Shown here: positions 1 to 12,100 of the stretch, piece by piece
How the letters are laid out: every line of letters starts with the position of its first letter
Numbering within the stretch: position 1 is the first letter of the stretch
Assembly: GCA_037013685.1 (NCBI GenBank)
Contig: CM072894.1
Span: 16,191,449 to 16,255,448, forward strand
From: Acridotheres tristis
Lineage: Eukaryota > Chordata > Aves > Passeriformes > Sturnidae
Length of the DNA stretch: 64,000 nucleotides
Direction: 5' to 3'
Translations under genes and position numbers: made by a program
The notes under the pieces: generated by a model
Database searches by the model: none
The model's input: only the letters and a program-made list of their open reading frames with translations
Told to the model about the DNA's origin: nothing

Positions 1-590
1 GAGACCTTGGGCTATGATGAATAGTTCCATGAAAACATCAGCCTGTGCTTGACAGCAGGCTAAAAAGCAAATAAAATTTTAGGAATTATGAAGAAAGGAC
101 CAGAGAACAAAACAGATAATGTCATTATGCAGCCTTATAAATCTATGGCTCACCTTTACCTTGGGTGCCACAAGCAGGTCTGACTTGCTAATCTCGATGA
201 GGATGCATTAAGATGGGAAGATTCAGAACTGAGAGAGGAGTGTGTATGCAAAGGGACAGAATGGCTTGTGACTCTCTTGTCTGGGGAAAAGTCAGCCAAG
301 GATGATAATGATAGGTTAAAAAAATGTGAATGGGTGGAGAGGGAGGGATCTGTCATTGCCTCTTTCAGCACAAGAGTTAAGGGCCATTGAATGAAGCTTG
401 TAGAAACTGATTCAGAGCAGGGGAAGGCTCTTTCAGAAGGGAATAATGTACCTTGTCAAAGCTGTGCAGAGGGTCTGGGGGAGAATGGACAAATAATTGG
501 ATAAAATACCAGGTCAAGGACTGCTAGATGCAGAAACCCTAACAAGCTTGAGAAGTCTCTTGAAGAAATGCTGGAGAATGAACGAGCTTT
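1..590 (+). mobile_element. Ancient CR1/L3/L2-group LINE fragment, 3' part of ORF2 plus 3' UTR
   Basis: Translating + from base 67 gives residues beginning NKILGIMKKGPENKT, then DNVIMQPYKSM, to about base 165. This matches the C-terminal end of the reverse-transcriptase ORF of CR1/L3/L2-group LINEs, which typically reads like NKMLGIIRKGIENKT followed by a hydrophobic run and YKSM(V)RPHLEYC. The preceding AKK motif lies in another frame (from base 59), so a one-base deletion separates them. The typical HLEYC sequence is decayed. Downstream, bases 165-590 still follow the usual order of the LINE 3' region: the GATATGATAG-like part near 300-315, the ACAAGA..AGGGxxA-like part near 370-395, and the poorly preserved CTGTGGAACTC-like part near 460. 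Similarity may continue to about 720, where a region resembles the common 3' end of such elements. The window starts inside the element, so its 5' part is missing. It is dead, with many substitutions and stops. The clade is secure; the exact subfamily is not. Confidence 0.82.
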
Positions 591-3500
591 GTTAGAAAGA
601 CTGTGTATTTTTGTCCTGCACTTTCAATTGTGACTGCTTTTGCTCTCTGCTTGAGACTGATAAGTGGATTTGAGAGAGTAGGGTCTATAGACCGACTATT
701 TGAGCCCTGTCAGAGATCTATGAGGGGGAGGCATGCTGACAATTCATACACCAACTGCAGGCTACTGGGACTTCGATTTCTCGTTATCCAATACTGAGTG
801 CAAAGATCATTACAGAGAAAGGACTCTGATAACACAGCAAGCCTGTTACTCCTGTCTTATGTACTCTTAATGTTAATGCATCTACAAGTGCTTGTAGTAC
901 AAATTCAGATGTGATTGATGCTGGAATCTCTGAACCTATATCAGTAGTAGGAAATGAATACCTTGTAAACTGGAGTAGTATTCAGGGAAATCAAAGAGTT
1001 TCTGAAGTTATGCATGGAAGTATTCACAGGGGGGAATCAAAGATTTTGGTGAGACCCTCCTCCAAATATATAAAGTCATAAAGTTTGGAATAAAATAATA
1101 GCTGTGTCCTCCTTCATACATTTAAAAATTTTCTCAAGTCAGTCATCTATATTTACTGGTGTATTACTGCATATAAGCATTCATTTCACTGCATAATTAT
1201 TCAATTGGAGAGATTAAGTATTGCTCAATCAATTCCAATAAATGGAATACTATGTGAGAATTGTAGATCAAGCACTTGTTTCCTCACCTGTCTGCTAAGG
1301 AGCGCTGATTTACATGAGTGGTGCTGCTTGGGATTGAAGAGGAATCGAACTTAGGGATGAGAACAATAAAGTAGTATGATGTGTATAGCAAACATGACAA
1401 TACAAGTTTTAGGAAGATGGAGAGGGATCAAAGACATGTGCAACATGTGTAAAGATCGAAACTCCGAGGTGAGTTAAGAGTATTTTGACTCTGCCAACTA
1501 GTTTTTTTCAATATTACACCTTTCATATCTTTCATTCCCCAAATTAGAATGTGTCTGTTGAATAAAATAGAGATAAATACTAAATTCAGCCTTTCTTTTG
1601 AGGTGGCTGCTGCAAAACCTATGAAGGGTGTGTGGAGTGGCTATTAGATGTGCATGGAGAGAGGAAAGGGCTGAGCATCAGAAATAAACAAAAGGGTCCA
1701 GCTGATTGCTAAAAGCCTTTAAAAATAAAGTGCTGGTTGCTACTGTAGTAGGTACCATCTGTTCTGACAGAGCATAAGTTGACACTTAAAGCGTAACTGG
1801 CTAAGAATCAAGCACTGCAGTAAAGTAATCTTGAGAACCTGAGTTGATTTAAAAGTTTTGAGTATGACCCTGATGGAGAGGGAAGGACTTTGGTTCTGCA
1901 GCCTCTCCGGAGACCCCTTCTACTTTGTTCTCACAGTGAAGGACATGTAAAATTGGAGTTTTGCTGCTTAAAACCTGTGACCATTTCCTGGAAAGGACAG
2001 ATAGTTGCTTGACAAATCTAATTACAAGAAGGACTAGACATTTCTGCTGAAAAAGTTCCTCCTGCAGTTTTAGTGATGGAAAAACTTAAACCTGCAGTGA
2101 AATGCCTTGCTTAAACTTAATGATTAATATCTGTCTCCATGTGTCCTATACCTGTGACATGTACTTTTTGCAAACTGGTTGGTAGCACAGTGGAGCTCCA
2201 AATCCAGTGGCTGGTGTAGGGGCCAGTAGAACAGCTGTTCCACTAGCAGGTTATGTGCTCTCTGAATGACCTGTGTAATGGTTTTCTTGCTCCCAACTAC
2301 TGCTGCAGGTGGGTGGTTGCCTCAGGGATAGCCTGACTTGTGACTTTCACGTTTGTGCCACAAAGAACCAAAGGCATGACAAATATGCAAAAGATGTGTG
2401 TTGCATTTTGAATTATGAATAAAGTAAAAAAAAAAAAAATTTATGAATTAGATTGCCTTTTCTCATCTGTTAAGACTGAGGGAAGAATGACTTTAATCTC
2501 CCAATCGTCTTGTAGTCTAAGCAAACAAAAAGTCTTAGTTACTCCCAAACTTTGCTATTGCCCTTGTTGTTCCAGATCTTCCTTCTAGTTAAAAAAAAAC
2601 TCAGAACTTTTAAAAAGTCAAGGGAGCATAAGTTTTCCTTTATGTATGAGTAAATTAACTTTTTCTGATCTTCTATACATATTCCTTGACCAATATCGTA
2701 TGTCTGCCTTTAAAGGAAAACGTGAGGTGAGGAACACAGCAAACCAAAGGGCGAGAAGTACTAGAAAATGAGACATTTTATTGATGTTTTGTCATGAATT
2801 ATCTTTATCACAGGGAATGTTCTTACTATTTCTTTCAGAAAAGTAGAAGAATCAAATGTAAAATACCCTGTCATAGGTACAGGGAAAGGAGCTGAAGTTG
2901 AAAAAATACAGTTGAGAATTTAGCATGTTATGTCCATAATTCTGCATTATGCAGCTGGAAGTTCTATGACCTATTCAATTATTCTTCTGGACTATTAGCC
3001 TATACATATAGTTTACTAATATCTTGCAGTGAGTCAAGAATATGCATTTATCTTTAAAATACACTGTTGGTACAATGCAATGTTGCAATGCTAGCTAGTG
3101 CTTTTGAGGAAAAAGTTATGGTTTCTTTTGCTGACTGATGAGCCTTAGGTCTACACTGACCTGTTCCAACATAATATTTGTATTAGTAGGTCTATAGAAG
3201 CCTTGTTTAAATATACTTTTTGCAGCAGTCCCTGACAGCATATGCATTGTTTCAGTTATTTTGAATTTTTTAACCTTCCACAGTGAAAATTTGAAAACAA
3301 GTGGCAAGCAGTAGTATAAAGGCAGAACAAGTGCCTTGCATAGCAAACAGTGGTGCTGCGTAGTGTGTGCTTATAAAGTACTTTGTTTCCTCTCAGATAA
3401 GGAATAATTGACTCTAAAGTTAACTGGAAAAGCTGTTCTGTGCAAGTGTGGCTGCAGCAGCAGCACTTTAGGATATTGGTGACTTCTTTAGAAACTCCTG

Positions 3501-4301
3501 CTAGAAGTTTTCCTATGACCTTTGCTGTCCCCTACCACCCATTTTGTTCTGAATACAGACTCATAATACTGTGAGGAAAACACCAACTGCTTTCTGTCTG
3601 TGGGAATAAATTTGTATTTTTCTAGTTCTACACCTATTTTTATCAGCTCTGACTCTGTAGAATGCCTATATTTTGCTGGATTGTTTGTATTGGGTGATGT
3701 GAGTGTGATAATTCATGTGATCGTGTGGGCCTAAGTTTTAATGTGTTGATCAGCAATAGTGGCACAGTTATGGTGCATTTTTATTTTCAGAAAGGTGATA
3801 CTGAACAATTAAGATGGCTTTTGTGCTATTACTATTTATTAATATAAATTGCTAGAAGTTTGTTTCCTTTGCTCTACTTTTCCCCTTTCCATTATAAATA
3901 GATGCAGATGCTCACCCAGTCACATTTGGACGAGTTCAACTGGTAGAATTCCCATCATCAAGAATTGTCAGCTCAGGACTGAGTATCAGTCAGAACACTG
4001 CTTTTAGTTTGATCTGGAGTTTGTTGTTGTTCCCACCTGATGGTCCCTGATTGCCTTTTGCAAGAGCCAGAAGTTTATAAGCAACATTAAAACAAAAGGT
4101 TTTGATCTATCAATGATTTCTGAGCAGTTTATAGCACAATGTCAAAGCTGGGGAGTTGAGTTTGTGATTCAAACTGTTTTGTTACAAAGTGAATCCTATT
4201 CAGGTTTTAAAAATTTTCACTGTAAGTTTGGAAATGTCATGTAGCTCTAAGATAAAGCAAAATGAAGAAAGTAAACGACAATATTGAAAGGATAAACATG
4301 A
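591..4301. other. Unique AT-rich sequence, no gene recognised
   Basis: No coding region, RNA gene or recent repeat was recognised. Bases 591-720 may be the worn 3' end of the LINE at the window start. A 14-base poly-A run lies at 2426-2439 just after an AATAAAG; no processed gene copy could be recognised upstream of it. The segment 1302-1466 is flanked by a fair acceptor-like and a very good donor-like sequence (CCGAG then GTGAGT), but all three frames have early stops, so it could only be a non-coding exon. Open frames here are short and unlike any known protein. Confidence 0.5.
2426..2439. repeat. Poly-A run (14)
   Basis: Fourteen consecutive A residues follow TAAAGT. The run might be the tail of an old retroposed copy, but the upstream sequence was not recognised. 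Confidence 0.9.
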
Positions 4302-4315
4302 TTTTTTTTTTTTTT
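4302..4315. repeat. Poly-T run (14)
   Basis: Fourteen consecutive T residues in AT-rich unique sequence. No adjoining retroelement was recognised on the minus strand. Confidence 0.9.
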
Positions 4316-5834
4316 GTAATTAAAACTACTTCTCTGAAGAAAATACTTTGTTACCGTAATTTTTTCGGGTAAAAAACTTTCAAGAAGTAATAGTTTGCCC
4401 AGATCTGCCTGTGTTACCACTGTATTTCACTGTACAACTCACAGAACAGCACTTCAATTTCTCATTTTCTGTTTTACATATAGAACAGGGATGTAAGTTC
4501 TCTTTCTTGACCCCTCGATTAAATATTCTGGAACAGGGACAATGTCCTCAGTCAGCCCTTTAATATTTCTGAACTTTAATTGATTAAGCTTATACCAATC
4601 CTTGTAGAAACACACCTTCAAAATAAATATAATTTTGGATATCACCGTATGGATCTGACACTTTGTTCTGCATGTTTTCTGGATTGCATCATCTTGTTGG
4701 AGTTTGTGACAAAAGTCATTGTTCAAATTCAAGGTACTCTTAATAACTCTGAAAAATCAAGTTTCCTTGTGTTCTTAGATGTTTCTGCTGAGTGATATAA
4801 GATAATTAACAGCTGTGGAGTGCTTTAGTTAGGCCACTTCTGTGTTCCCAAAATTCAAAAGTTCTGCTCAAGCTGAAGTCCCAGGAAAGAGAAGGGGAAA
4901 AAATTGGTTTCCCAGGGCTATTGTACTTCCTTGTAGAATTATCATTAAACTTATGGCTCTTACAGCATAATGAAAAAGTTGGAATGATCCATCTGAAAAT
5001 GAAACATTAATGTATCACCTCTCCTTACATTTTTTTCCAGAAGTCCCCTTAGTGTGAGCAATAACAGGAGAAAAATTTGTGTATGAACAAAATACTTTGG
5101 GAACTGAAAGTGAGATTAGGAAGTGGGTTAGTGGCATGGCTTCAGTCATTTAAAAACACAACTAGAGATACTCTTACTTTTGATTCTAGAAATTTGAAAA
5201 CATCTTTCTTTGTCAGTTTAGTTCTGGTTTACTTGGATGCATGTGGTGATGACTAGGATAAAAGAATTTTACTCAGAAAAGAGTTTGATGAACCTGCCGA
5301 TATTTTATGACGTATGAATCCAAATTTTGGTCAGATCTGTCACTGGAGTATTGCTGAATGTTGCTGTATAAGACAACTGAGGACTTAGTGATGCTGACCC
5401 ATTAGGAGATATACTGAGAGGTCTGTGTGTGCATGGAGAATGCCTCTTTGATTAATAGACCTGCTGCAAGCGTGACATATCTGTGCTGCTGTATAACTTT
5501 CACTGGAAGCTAGACACTTAAGTTTAATGATATTTGCCACTTAAATAGCAGGAAAAAGATTGGGATTATCTTAAATTGCTTTTCTCAGTGTGTGCAATGT
5601 GGAAAAGGAAACGAAACATTAATTCACTGGGAGGTTGCTTTGTCTCTGGTATGTGCCTGTGACACGGGGGCTCTGGCTTGAGCCCATCAGTGGGAGCGTG
5701 GGCAGATCTGCTACCCAGCCATGTCCCGTCTGGAAGGGGGCTGTCATGTTGTGGGCAGGGGTAAATCCCATGTATACAGCCTCAGGACAGTCCTGGACAA
5801 TTACGGCACTTCTTTATATCAGAAAACATTCCTG
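4316..5834. other. Unique sequence, no gene recognised
   Basis: Overlapping short open frames occur on both strands near 4454-4795, which is typical of chance. Nothing in the translations resembles a known domain. A TTTTTTTCCAG acceptor-like sequence ends at 5040, but no matching donor was found nearby. Confidence 0.5.
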
Positions 5835-6230
5835 TGAGTTTAGAACACTCCCCGAAAACCCGGGGTCCATACAAACCCAAAAGCAGCAAGCAGAGTTTAA
5901 GGGCTTCTTGGACCCTTCATCTAAAACATATTACTATCCATTATTGCCTCTCCAGCCTCGGAAAGGATGGTTTCGGAAATGATGCCTTTAAAACCCGAAG
6001 AGGGTGTTTTGGCATTGCTCCTAGCAGGGATGCGGTGCCGGAGGAGGATGCGGAGAGCTCAGGGGCTCGGCTGCCACCTACCGCTCACTGCTCCGGGCAC
6101 AGCGGAGCGCTCCTGCCACACCTGCGCGGGGGACAGGGCTCTCCCCAGCCTTGGAGGGGCCGCGACTGAATCTACACTTTAAATGCTGCTGCTGGTTTGC
6201 AGTCTATACATTCCCGGCGTAAGAGATGCT
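5835..6230. promoter_or_regulatory. Small CpG-rich patch
   Basis: After kilobases almost free of CpG, this stretch holds roughly 15 CpG dinucleotides, most between 5990 and 6230. They occur in GC-rich words such as GGTGCCGGAGG, CTCCGGGC, TGCGCGGGGG and GGCCGCGACTG. Several overlapping open frames on the + strand (5635-6182) reflect the lack of AT-rich stop codons and do not look like protein. It could be a small unmethylated island or an unrelated GC-rich insertion. No TATA box or other clear core promoter is seen. Confidence 0.35.
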
Positions 6231-8985
6231 GAAGAATTCGAGATAACATGGAGCCGTTAAAAAGTTGAACCTCCACATTCGAATTTCAAAACCTACAAAG
6301 TTAAACAAAGGAGAAAGCTTGATTTAGAAGGCTCTTGGATTTTAAATGGAAATGCAGGTTTTCATAGTTTTTTTTAGCACCTACCAGGTTTTTTTTGTGG
6401 GGGCTGTCAGTTAATTTTCAGCCAAGCATTAATTCCAGGTGAAGGGGAAAATAGAGAAGCTGGTTACCAAACACCCTCTATTTTCTGCTGACAGAAGGTT
6501 CCCGTTCTGTCACACACAGAACTGCCTGCTCTAGCAGCAGCTCCCATGGGGATGTGGCACTGCCCACCATTGGAGTATCCTGAAATGCAGGACTCCAGTG
6601 CAACCTTCAAATCCTGGGAATCCCTCTGCTCAGTTCAGATCCTTTTCATGGCAGCGTTTGTGAGAAAAAAAATAATCCCAAAACCTGAAAACTAAACCCA
6701 TACAAACCTCTAGAACAACCCAGTCTATAATCTATATGCTTTAGGGACATCCAGAGCTGTTGGTGTCACCTGATGCTCTACAGTAATTATAACAGATAAA
6801 GCCTTGAAAAGACTGTGCACATGCAAATCACAGGAGATAAACTATAAGCATGAGGACTTAACTGTATTGCTGTATTAACCTTTACTAATGAGATCCAAAT
6901 AAGAGGTGAAATAAGCTTGTTCAGAAAAAATATTCATGTTGTCACCTTACACTTCATACAGAGGAGATTTGGTGTACTTGTCTTGTTGATAGTGAGCAAG
7001 TTTATCTTCAGTGTTTCCTTTGTAACATTTCTTTCCACAACTTCAGAGCCAGTATTGGCAAATGGATTTGATTTCTGTGAAAGCCTTTGAGTCTGTCCAT
7101 AAGTAAGGGTACATTCTCACTATGTTTATGATGATGTGATTCTCCCTGTTACGATGCTGGGAAAGGCAGAGAGGTGCTAAGCTCCTGTTCACAAAGTTCA
7201 GTCAGAGCCCTATAGGTTATTCCAGGAGTAAAGGAAAACCTATTTAATGCTTCCCACAGAGTTAACCATTAGGACCTTTTCCATAGAGACAAACCAGCAG
7301 TGTCTTTGTAGGGCTAACATCACCCAACTGAGCAACAGAGAAAGAGATCCTAGGATTTAGGCAACAAATCAAATTACACAAATGATGAATGACTGCTCTG
7401 TCAAGTGAGCCATTTATACATTATTCTGAGCTAAAATTATTTTAATTAATTTTTTTAGATAATGTAAAAAAATCCAGCACTTTTCTAATAATTATGATCT
7501 ATATGTGGGCTTTTCAGGAAGCCAGAAATGCACATACTGTACCCATAGAATTCAACTCAATGAGCAGATGAGCTAGCTTTACCTGTAACTTTGGGAAAGC
7601 ATTTTGTTTTGTTTGTCTGGAGCCCATGTAAAGGTAGATGATATTTCAGTGATTAAAAGAAAATGCTTTTTGATTTGGTAATGCTAATTTGCCATTAAAA
7701 AACAAGCAAAACTTCTCTTTGAGTAGACGAGTGGAAAAACTTGGTGACCTTTAAAATTTCCTTTGTATAAGTAATGTTTACTAAAGCCTAGATGCCCTAC
7801 TGAATTTTAAAGATCATTATGTGAGGTACTTATGAAACAAAAATAGTTTACCCTTCCAGTTTTACTTTTAAGAGAGCAATATAATCGTAAGAAAGTCCAA
7901 AGTGTACACAACACAAATATACTATTAACTGGTTAAAGGTATTTTCTAATGTGTAAAATTAGAACAAAAGTGAACAAAATTCAGTGGTTCAAATATTATT
8001 GAATGATTTTGGCAATATTACCTGATTAATTATTTTATTGTACTGAGAAGTGTGCAAGATCCCTCACAGCTCTGACAAATGGAAGCATCGAAAATGCTTG
8101 TCACTAAATTTCACAGAGGGCAAAATGAGAAGACATAACTGCAGGCTTGCTGAGTTAAAGGATTAGAAAAGGTTGTATTAATAAGTTCATATGATTATTC
8201 AGCAAAGTCGGGCCACAGAATGATTGAACTGCTATTTTTGGCACAAACAAAAATGTTGTGGCTGAGTACCTCCCTGGTAAATGGCAGAGGAATGGGTTTT
8301 AAAGCCCATTCGGGATGGGAATGCATGCTTAGAGAACTGTCTAAGCAAGAGCTTTGTCTGCTGGAAGCCTGGAAGGATTGGGGCCTTCTCCATCACATGA
8401 GCTGCTATCACTGTAAAAAGTTATCAGATGGAATTCAAGGGTGGCTGTATTACTCAGGAGTGAATTACACATTTCATCCCAAACCAGTGGCAGTGAATCC
8501 TTTGAATCTGAATTGCCAAGAGGTAGAATAATGGCAAAACTGACATATACTTGATAGCTGTAACCTTATTTACATTGACTCTGACAGAACTCATCACATT
8601 ATAAAGCAGTATTAATAAAATGTTAATTGAACTACTAAACGCCATCAGCCATTAAAATTACCAGTGGCTGCTGTAATCCACTAATCGAATATTTACTGAA
8701 AACTAAAGGAAGAAATTATTTTGCTTAAAATATTGGTAAAAAACCTGAAAGAATGAAATTAAGTTGACCTTTTGATAGATGTCTGTTTATTGATTTAAAT
8801 TCACCGTTTTGTGAACAATGTCAAAGAGGTCTGTTAGAATAGAAGCATGTATAATAACATGAGCTAAACAATTTTTATTTCTTTGTGTGTCATTACGGAG
8901 AGATTGAAGCAAGCTTCACCTAAGTGTAGTGATGCAAAAAAAATAATAATACCCAGTCTGGATGTGAAAAAGCAGAGGAAAACAA
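6231..8985. other. AT-rich unique sequence, no gene recognised
   Basis: No gene or interspersed repeat was recognised. An octamer word ATGCAAAT is at about 6822. The segment 7370-7470, with a homeodomain-type TTAATTAATT, has the mixed, non-repetitive look of a conserved element, but this is only an impression. Confidence 0.45.
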
Positions 8986-8989
8986 GAGC

Positions 8990-9125
8990 TTCATATTAAA
9001 GTGCCTTCTAGGTAGCTGACATGACGCATCTAGTCAGACGTAAATAATGACAGACGGAAACTATCATGAGGTCTGTGAAGCATCAACATGCTGCCATCAT
9101 TTTCTTTCTAACCTTGCTTTGCTAG
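8990..9125. promoter_or_regulatory. Candidate conserved non-coding element
   Basis: This stretch is compositionally complex and not repetitive. It keeps several CpGs (GACGCATC, CAGACGTAAAT, GACGGAAAC) in an otherwise CpG-poor region and contains repeated TGACA/TGACG words of the TALE-homeodomain and CREB-like kind. No open frame spans it. Such features are common in vertebrate developmental enhancers. No alignment could be run, so this is inference. Confidence 0.3.
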
Positions 9126-10435
9126 CAGCTCTCAGACTTACAGGCTGAGAGATCATTTAAAAAGCAAATCCTAATGATGCTGCCCACTGTAGCAACAGCC
9201 AGTGAGACTGGCATCAACTCAGCTCAGTTTGGGAACTCGGGCTAGCAGCCACAGCTGGCTCCTGACACCCCAAATGGGAGTTGTCCCTGGCTCCCTGCAG
9301 CCTCCTGTGCATCTGGCTGAAATGATCCACCTGTATGGGCAAGGGGGAGAACAGGCACTCCTCCTTCATCCACCTCACTGCAAATAAGTCCTTCAGTTAT
9401 TTTCTTTATTGGATTGGGTGTATTTGGGTGCAGAATGCCTGGCATGATTTTCCCTGTACACATTTTATTTACAGTGCATGTGTCTGGGAATGGAGAGGGA
9501 GTAATACGCTGGTATCCCTATAGTTCCAGCAGAGCTGTGTTATGGTTCAGATAAACACATCTGTATACAGCTGCCACAATCAATGTGGAATAGCAGAGCA
9601 GTTTTGCAAATGCAACTTAAGAGGGGAAAAAAGGCAAAATATGAAAACCTCACAACAGGTCACCAGTATTGTCCAGCTCAGTAGACTATTCATCAAAACA
9701 ATTTCTAATAAAACAGTTGCACACTTTATTTAAGCTGGTGACTGCATTGCAAACCTTTGGGAAACAAAGCTGCTGTGAGATAATGTAATGGCATTATTAC
9801 TTTGCAAATCAGCATGTGGCTTTGCTTGGGTGCTAGCAGGGCATGAGGGCTCAGAGACAGATGACAACATGAAAAAAGAAGAAGATCAGAGGGCTTGTTT
9901 TTGATTGTAAACATTATTTTCATATACAGCAATGAATTTCATCCTGTTTGGTAAGCCTGACCTCAGGCTGTATAAATGTACTTCCATTGTTTGTATGTAA
10001 ATTAAAACATGACAAAAAAAAAATCCTTCCCAACTCTCCCCATCAGAAGGCTATTTATGCTTCACAGATCTTTCCAGTACTTTAAGCACAGCTAAGCAGC
10101 TACCTCAGGTAAAGAAGATGCTGTTTTTCCAAGGAAGCATTTTAAAATATTTCCCTACACACACTTCTGAATGTACTAAGTACTAATGCAGAATTCGTGA
10201 CTCTCAAAGTAAATAGATGGCACTTAATTATGCTGGTGATGTCAGGTATTGTATAGGTTGATTTCCCAAGGCGTAAGTGAAAAATGTACTATTTGGTCTT
10301 AAATTTAGACTTAATAAATAGCTAATTTAGGATCTTGCTCTATATGCAAGGATATAATCACAAGGCATTCATTTTTAAAAGGTTTCATTTATTCTTGTGA
10401 GCTTAATTATTGCAAGGAAACTGTGAGCAATTTGT
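9126..10435. other. Unique sequence, no gene recognised
   Basis: Overlapping short open frames (9202-9932) run on both strands with no recognisable domain. Bases 10200-10340 contain several TAAT words and may extend the constrained-looking block that follows. No repeat was recognised. Confidence 0.45.
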
Positions 10436-10439
10436 TTTT

Positions 10440-10690
10440 TTTTTTACCAGTGTCTGATTTCTGAGAATGGTTATTAAATATTAAATGGATGCATAATTCA
10501 GGCAATTAAGAAAGTAATCACACAAAGTAATGTAATGGAAGTTAATTATTACTGCATAAGCAAATAGTTCATTAATGCTAGTAGTTGCTATGGCTGCATT
10601 CTTAATACATGCAGAACTGAAGCATGAATCCTCTGTGTATTCAGAGGTACCAGAAGTCTGGTACTGCAGAAAGAGTGTTCCTAATGAAAG
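10440..10690. promoter_or_regulatory. Candidate conserved element with two adjoining hairpins
   Basis: The segment is rich in homeodomain-type words (TTAATTATT, GCATAATT, TCATTAATG) and includes two abutting inverted repeats. CCTCTG and CAGAGG at 10630-10647 enclose 6 bases. GTACCAGA and TCTGGTAC at 10647-10664 enclose 2 bases. It has no open frame of note. It resembles a developmental enhancer in style; no conservation data are available to test this. Confidence 0.3.
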
Positions 10691-12100
10691 GCCCAGGCAA
10701 ATAAGGTCATATTGACCCCTGACTTGTCTGAATGCTGCAGGATCATCATTACTTAAGAGAGTTTTATCAAAACCATGGCTACTTTAGATGCTTATAATAC
10801 CTTCTGTTTGTAATACAGGCCGTGACTTAAATCAGGGAAGAACTTGGGGAATTCAGCTCTTTTAAAATAAATTAATAAATTGCCAATCCTGCTTCTCTTG
10901 TTAAAATTCTACCCAGTGGTGCTCCTCTTGTTAAAAGGCTATAAAATCATTATATGTAACTTAAAAGGATTGTACGATTTTTCAGTACAAAAGCATAATA
11001 GCTGACAACCATCCTTGTTAGATTTTGTTCTTCAACGACGAGAGCAAAACCTGACATTCCTTTGCTACCATTATTTCCCTAAAGCAGAGCTTTTCATAAA
11101 GACTATTTTAAGCCAAGAGACACTTGTGCAGCTACATTGCACCTAGCAAGCTGTGAGGCAGTAATATTACCCTTAGTGCTGTGTGCTTTAGCCAGGGATG
11201 GGAGGATCTGTGACTGGGGGGTGAATGGTGCAAAATGGTGACAGGGCTCTCATTGGAACCTCGAAAGGTGTGAAGATAGGAGAGTTGGCTCCTTCATGTG
11301 TGTCCTTAGAGAGGAACTGAATGTTACTTTAGGCTATGAGTTGCTTTAAAAGGGGAAGAAAAGAACAAGGCAGCAATTACCATGCTGGAGAACCCCTGCA
11401 GGTCATCACATGCCTATTCCTGCCAGCTGCTGGTTCTCACATCCTCCTCCTCCCTCAAAATGCTGCCATGTTAGATAAAAGAAGGTGGATTTTGTCACTA
11501 ATTGTGCACTGCAGCTAGGCAAGAAGTGCAATTGTGCTAGTTCTGGGTAAAGACTGCTATGCACTGTCTGGGATATCTGTAGAACCAAATGACTGTTTGA
11601 CAACCAAGGACACAAAGGTTTGCAATTTTTAATAACATCCTCTCCCCACTTCAGGGCATCCCACAAAAGGACAGTAAGCAAACGAGTATGTAGAACCTAG
11701 CTGTTGCTAGCTTAGTGCTTCATGAGTTTTCTGGAGAAATCTTCAAATGATTGCTCTGTGCTCCCAAGATATCTTGGATTTGAGCAGACAGGGGAACCTA
11801 AGGAGGAGGGGGGAAGCAGTGTGGTGGCAGTTCAGTGTTGCACTCTGGTCTTCCCAAGGAATAGCAATCAGCTAGAATACTGATATGATGAATCTGGAAA
11901 TAAAACTCTTGTAAACCCCTGTGACTAGCTAGGGGAAAAAAGAGGCTAGACCTTTGGATTGAAAATGTGCCCATGCACAATGACATGTTTTAAATTATTT
12001 TGGGGCCATTCATTCTATGAAAGTGTTTATTATTTTGAAATACTTAATGCCATTTCAGAATGAAAACAAATGTTGAAGTGTAGGAAATTCCTGTGGGACA
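10691..12100. other. Unique sequence, no gene recognised
   Basis: A near repeat of CTCTTGTTAAAA occurs at about 10895 and 10925. Open frames at 11336-11986 lie on both strands, overlap each other and show no known domain. No transposon was recognised. Confidence 0.45.

Noticed and set aside
1302..1466. Possible exon ending at a consensus donor (CCGAG then GTGAGT)
   Set aside because: All three frames have early stops and the acceptor is only fair. At most a non-coding exon, and isolated strong donors are expected by chance in this length.
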